Assembly (NCBI GenBank): GCA_020629635.1
Contig: JAHDCX010000012.1
Location: 71,623-135,622, forward strand
DNA from: Acidimicrobiales bacterium
Lineage (GTDB): Bacteria; Actinomycetota; Acidimicrobiia; Acidimicrobiales; SHLQ01
DNA: 64,000 bases
Direction: 5' to 3'
The notes beneath the pieces were generated by a model. The model was not told the origin of the DNA, did no database searches, and saw nothing but the letters and a program-made list of their open reading frames with translations. A program made the position numbers and the translations under genes. Position 1 is the first letter of the stretch; each line of letters starts with the position of its first letter. Below are positions 61,820 through 64,000 of this stretch, piece by piece.

Positions 61820-62733
61820 GCGACGCAGCGTTTCTACTCGACTGCGATCCGGGGATCGACGACGCTTTTGCCATCTTTTGCGCAAGTGCCTTCGGAGACT
61901 GCTCGAAGATCGCCACGGTGAGCGGCAACGTCCCGATCGAGCACACGACGCGCAACGCTCGCTACGTCGCCGAACTGGCTGGACTCACGGCGACGATCCA
62001 TCGCGGCTCGGATCGCCCTCTCCGCGTCGAGGCATCCTTTGCCGGCGAGGTCCACGGCCCGGCTGGGCTTGGCACCTCCGAGACGCCGGATTCATCGATC
62101 ACCGAATCAGCGATGACTGCAATCGACGCGATTGTCGAGCACGGCTCGACAATCGGCGCGGTCTTCGTCGCGACGGGACCGCTGACGAACATCGCTCGGG
62201 CATTTCAGCAGGCTCCGGAGCTCGTGGACACGATCGGCCATCTGCATTGGATGGGCGGCTCCCTCGGACCCGGCAACGTCACCGCGCACGCCGAGTTCAA
62301 CGCATGGGCCGATCCCCATGCGGCCAAGCAGGTGCTCGAATCCGGTGTGACGATGACCATGTATGGGTTGAACCTCACCCACCAGGTCAGGATGTTTCCC
62401 GAGCACTCGTCCCGCCTGCGAGCTTCTGGGACGCCGACCGGCCGGTTGGCTGCCGACTGGCTCGACTTCTATGCATCCCGGGGGGCACCGGGGTCCGGCC
62501 AACCAATGCACGACCCGTGCGCGATCCTCGGACATCTGCGCCCCGATCTGTTCGACTTCGAGCAGATGGTCGTGCGCGTGGATGCCGATGAGGCGGCCAC
62601 GCGAGGAGCTACGGTGAGCGTCGCATCGGAGGACGAAGGCGGATCGTCGATACGCGTGGCGGTCAGCGCGTCCGTCGACGAGATCCTCGACCTCATCATC
62701 GATGCCGCGACGCTGCCAACTCCCCGCAGGTGA
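61816..62733 (+). CDS. inosine-uridine-preferring nucleoside hydrolase family protein
   Basis: A 305-residue hydrolase that splits nucleosides into base and ribose. The Ca2+ site motif DCDPGIDDAFA is at about 9-19. VSGNVPIEHTTRNA and GSLGPGNVTAHAEFNAWADPHAAK are the further ligands. The GTG at 61816 overlaps rbsK. Hydrolase plus ribokinase would form a nucleoside salvage route. Specificity for purine or pyrimidine nucleosides is unknown. Confidence 0.92.
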   Translation: MSDAAFLLDCDPGIDDAFAIFCASAFGDCSKIATVSGNVPIEHTTRNARYVAELAGLTATIHRGSDRPLRVEASFAGEVHGPAGLGTSETPDSSITESAMTAIDAIVEHGSTIGAVFVATGPLTNIARAFQQAPELVDTIGHLHWMGGSLGPGNVTAHAEFNAWADPHAAKQVLESGVTMTMYGLNLTHQVRMFPEHSSRLRASGTPTGRLAADWLDFYASRGAPGSGQPMHDPCAILGHLRPDLFDFEQMVVRVDADEAATRGATVSVASEDEGGSSIRVAVSASVDEILDLIIDAATLPTPRR

Positions 62734-62737
62734 CGAC

Positions 62738-63385
62738 ATGTTGGAAGATCTCGAGAATGCAGCGCCCGTCGAGTGGATTCGGGACCTCTTCGTCGATGCA
62801 GACGCCGAATCCATGTTCGGCTGGATGGTGGTCGGTTGGGCGGTCCTCGCCGGGGTCCTGATCGTTCTGGATCGAACCGGCTCCATACTTCTCGGACGGT
62901 CTCGTCCGCTGCAGCAATCGCCGCCCGCACGGGCCCGCGTCTGGCGATGGCGGCGAAAGTCCGTACCCGAGCTGTTTGCGCGGCACACGACCACCACGAT
63001 CACCCCTGCGCCACGTCCGGCGCCGAAGCTCGCATCGATGGCCGCCTTGCCAGCTGGCCCGCCGGTCGACGTCCGAGGCGAAGACGCCATTGCCCTTTCG
63101 GGCGTCGGAGTCGATGACGAGACCTTCTGGTCTGGAATGGCCGACGATGGCGCGCCGTGGTTCGGTTCAGAGAACAACGCCCGTCTGCGGGGAGGTTCTG
63201 CCCCCCAGCGATACAACCCCGTGCTTGGGCGGATCGAGACGCTCGACCGATCTGCGACCACCGGCGCGGTCTTCTGGCCCCAACGGCCAGCCACGCGCAT
63301 CGATCTTCATGACGGCTTCGGCCTCGACAACGTGGACGGCGGCGACCAGCTCGAGGAAGACCACGCTGAGCGTGTGCAGACATGA
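62738..63385 (+). CDS. membrane-anchored protein of unknown function (215 aa)
   Basis: A 215-residue protein with one hydrophobic helix near residues 25-45 (MFGWMVVGWAVLAGVLIVLD), a basic segment after it and a long soluble C-terminus. AGGTGA lies before the ATG at 62738. It overlaps the next gene by 4 nt, so both are translated together. No family recognised. Confidence 0.65.
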   Translation: MLEDLENAAPVEWIRDLFVDADAESMFGWMVVGWAVLAGVLIVLDRTGSILLGRSRPLQQSPPARARVWRWRRKSVPELFARHTTTTITPAPRPAPKLASMAALPAGPPVDVRGEDAIALSGVGVDDETFWSGMADDGAPWFGSENNARLRGGSAPQRYNPVLGRIETLDRSATTGAVFWPQRPATRIDLHDGFGLDNVDGGDQLEEDHAERVQT

Positions 63386-63939
63386 ACCCCGGACGCACCC
63401 TGGCGGACCGCTTCCGGGCGCAGCGCACGGACCGTATCCGTGTCGACGAACAAGAGGTGATCTCGATGGTCGAGATCACCGTGTCCGAGCCGCTCGTGAT
63501 CGAGGTGGTCGTCGAACAACGGCGCGACGACCACCAGGTGCTCATCGTTTCGACCTCGCTCGAGGCCACCCTCGGGCACGCCGACGGCGGAACGCTCGGG
63601 ACCGAGGCCCGACTCGACATCGACGTGGAATCTCCGGTCGAGCTCGTAGTCCTGCCCGCTGACGGACCGCTTGTTGTACGCCTGTGGAACGCGTGGGACC
63701 TCGTCGGCGTCGAGCATGCGTGGACCGGAAACAGCGGCTGCATTCGCGAGGACCTACCGATCCCCGACGGCGCCCTCGGCCGGTTTCGGCTGTGGTGCAG
63801 TGACGGGCTCGGCGAGCCTTCGTTCGACGATCTCGTCGTCGTCGTCACGACCGCACAACTCGAGGATGCGGTTGCGGGCGAACGACGTGAGGCTCATCTG
63901 CTCGACCTCGCTGCCTCGATGCTGTGGGAGGAAGAATGA
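63382..63939 (+). CDS. beta-rich protein of unknown function (185 aa)
   Basis: A 185-residue soluble protein without signal peptide, with beta-strand-like segments (VEITVSEPLVIEVVVEQ, DVESPVELVVLPADG) and an acidic end. It has a Trp-rich middle (VRLWNAWDLVGVEHAWTG). No family recognised. The ATG at 63382 overlaps the previous gene (ATGA). It is the last complete gene before the window edge; 63940-64000 shows nothing I can call. Confidence 0.65.
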   Translation: MNPGRTLADRFRAQRTDRIRVDEQEVISMVEITVSEPLVIEVVVEQRRDDHQVLIVSTSLEATLGHADGGTLGTEARLDIDVESPVELVVLPADGPLVVRLWNAWDLVGVEHAWTGNSGCIREDLPIPDGALGRFRLWCSDGLGEPSFDDLVVVVTTAQLEDAVAGERREAHLLDLAASMLWEEE

Positions 63940-64000
63940 CCCAGGTGGGTGGTTCTTTCCTCGCCGGTGGGCCGTGTGGCACACTGTGCTTCAGGTGAAC

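Noticed and set aside
63936-63998. 20-codon frame after the last gene (ATG 63936 to TGA 63998)
   Set aside because: No ribosome site beyond the previous gene's end and no protein-like features; too short to support.

Overview
The window is high-GC DNA from an actinobacterium, most likely an Acidimicrobiia/Ilumatobacter-like member. This placement is inferred from gene content: mycothiol S-conjugate amidase (mca), a coenzyme F420 biosynthesis gene (cofC), the mismatch endonuclease NucS, the ImuA'/ImuB/DnaE2 mutasome with mycobacterial-type SOS boxes, a DivIVA-domain protein and a class-E-type sortase substrate (LAQTG). Coding density is very high, with many 1-4 nt start/stop overlaps. I see no rRNA, tRNA, CRISPR array, prophage or insertion sequence, so this reads as ordinary chromosomal backbone.

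Layout. 1-4 kb: end of a repeat-rich LAXTG wall protein, ettA, a YhhN-family membrane protein, a PP2C-like phosphatase and a small zinc-ribbon protein. 4-7.6 kb: sulfate activation (cysD-cysN-cysC on the minus strand, cysQ divergent). 7.7-13.1 kb: glutamate dehydrogenase, a split GAF / GGDEF-EAL c-di-GMP gene, an ABC1/UbiB kinase and nucS. 13.1-20 kb: VanW lipoprotein, geranylgeranyl-reductase-like flavoprotein, typA, DUF4349 lipoprotein and a PAP2 phosphatase. 20-28.7 kb: SDR dehydrogenase, TrpB2, D-aminoacylase-like amidohydrolase, a lone RND pump, YqeY and a thermonuclease. 28.7-34.1 kb: SCP2 protein and mca, a J-domain membrane protein, a PhoU-TrkA_C protein beside a tandem MgtE transporter, and a TetR-SRPBCC operon. 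34.3-44.6 kb: dnaE2, an ABC exporter, a membrane protein-thrB-phosphoribosyltransferase operon, and imuA'-imuB. 44.7-51.7 kb: secreted lytic transglycosylase, TrmH-like methylase, Nfu_N-like protein, rnhB, a large unknown protein, cofC and a PIG-L deacetylase. 51.8-64 kb: two MscS-like membrane proteins around an ECF sigma / zinc anti-sigma pair, DivIVA protein, DUF952 protein, SF2 helicase, HlyIII, a cyclic-nucleotide-binding protein, ribokinase, nucleoside hydrolase and two unknown proteins.

Regulatory signals were the most informative layer. At least 18 genes have a TANNNT-like (or GATACT) -10 box 6-8 nt before the start codon, which predicts leaderless mRNAs and fixes several start codons. 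At 50.3 kb two such promoters overlap head to head in 24 bp. SOS (LexA) boxes lie on imuA' and upstream of dnaE2; in imuA' the box covers the -10 of a leaderless promoter. The SRPBCC-tetR operon carries two matching inverted repeats, mgtE has a near-perfect 26-bp palindrome over its -10, and an intrinsic terminator with a T-run but no upstream gene suggests a small RNA near 59.3 kb. A family of triloop hairpins is dispersed between genes.
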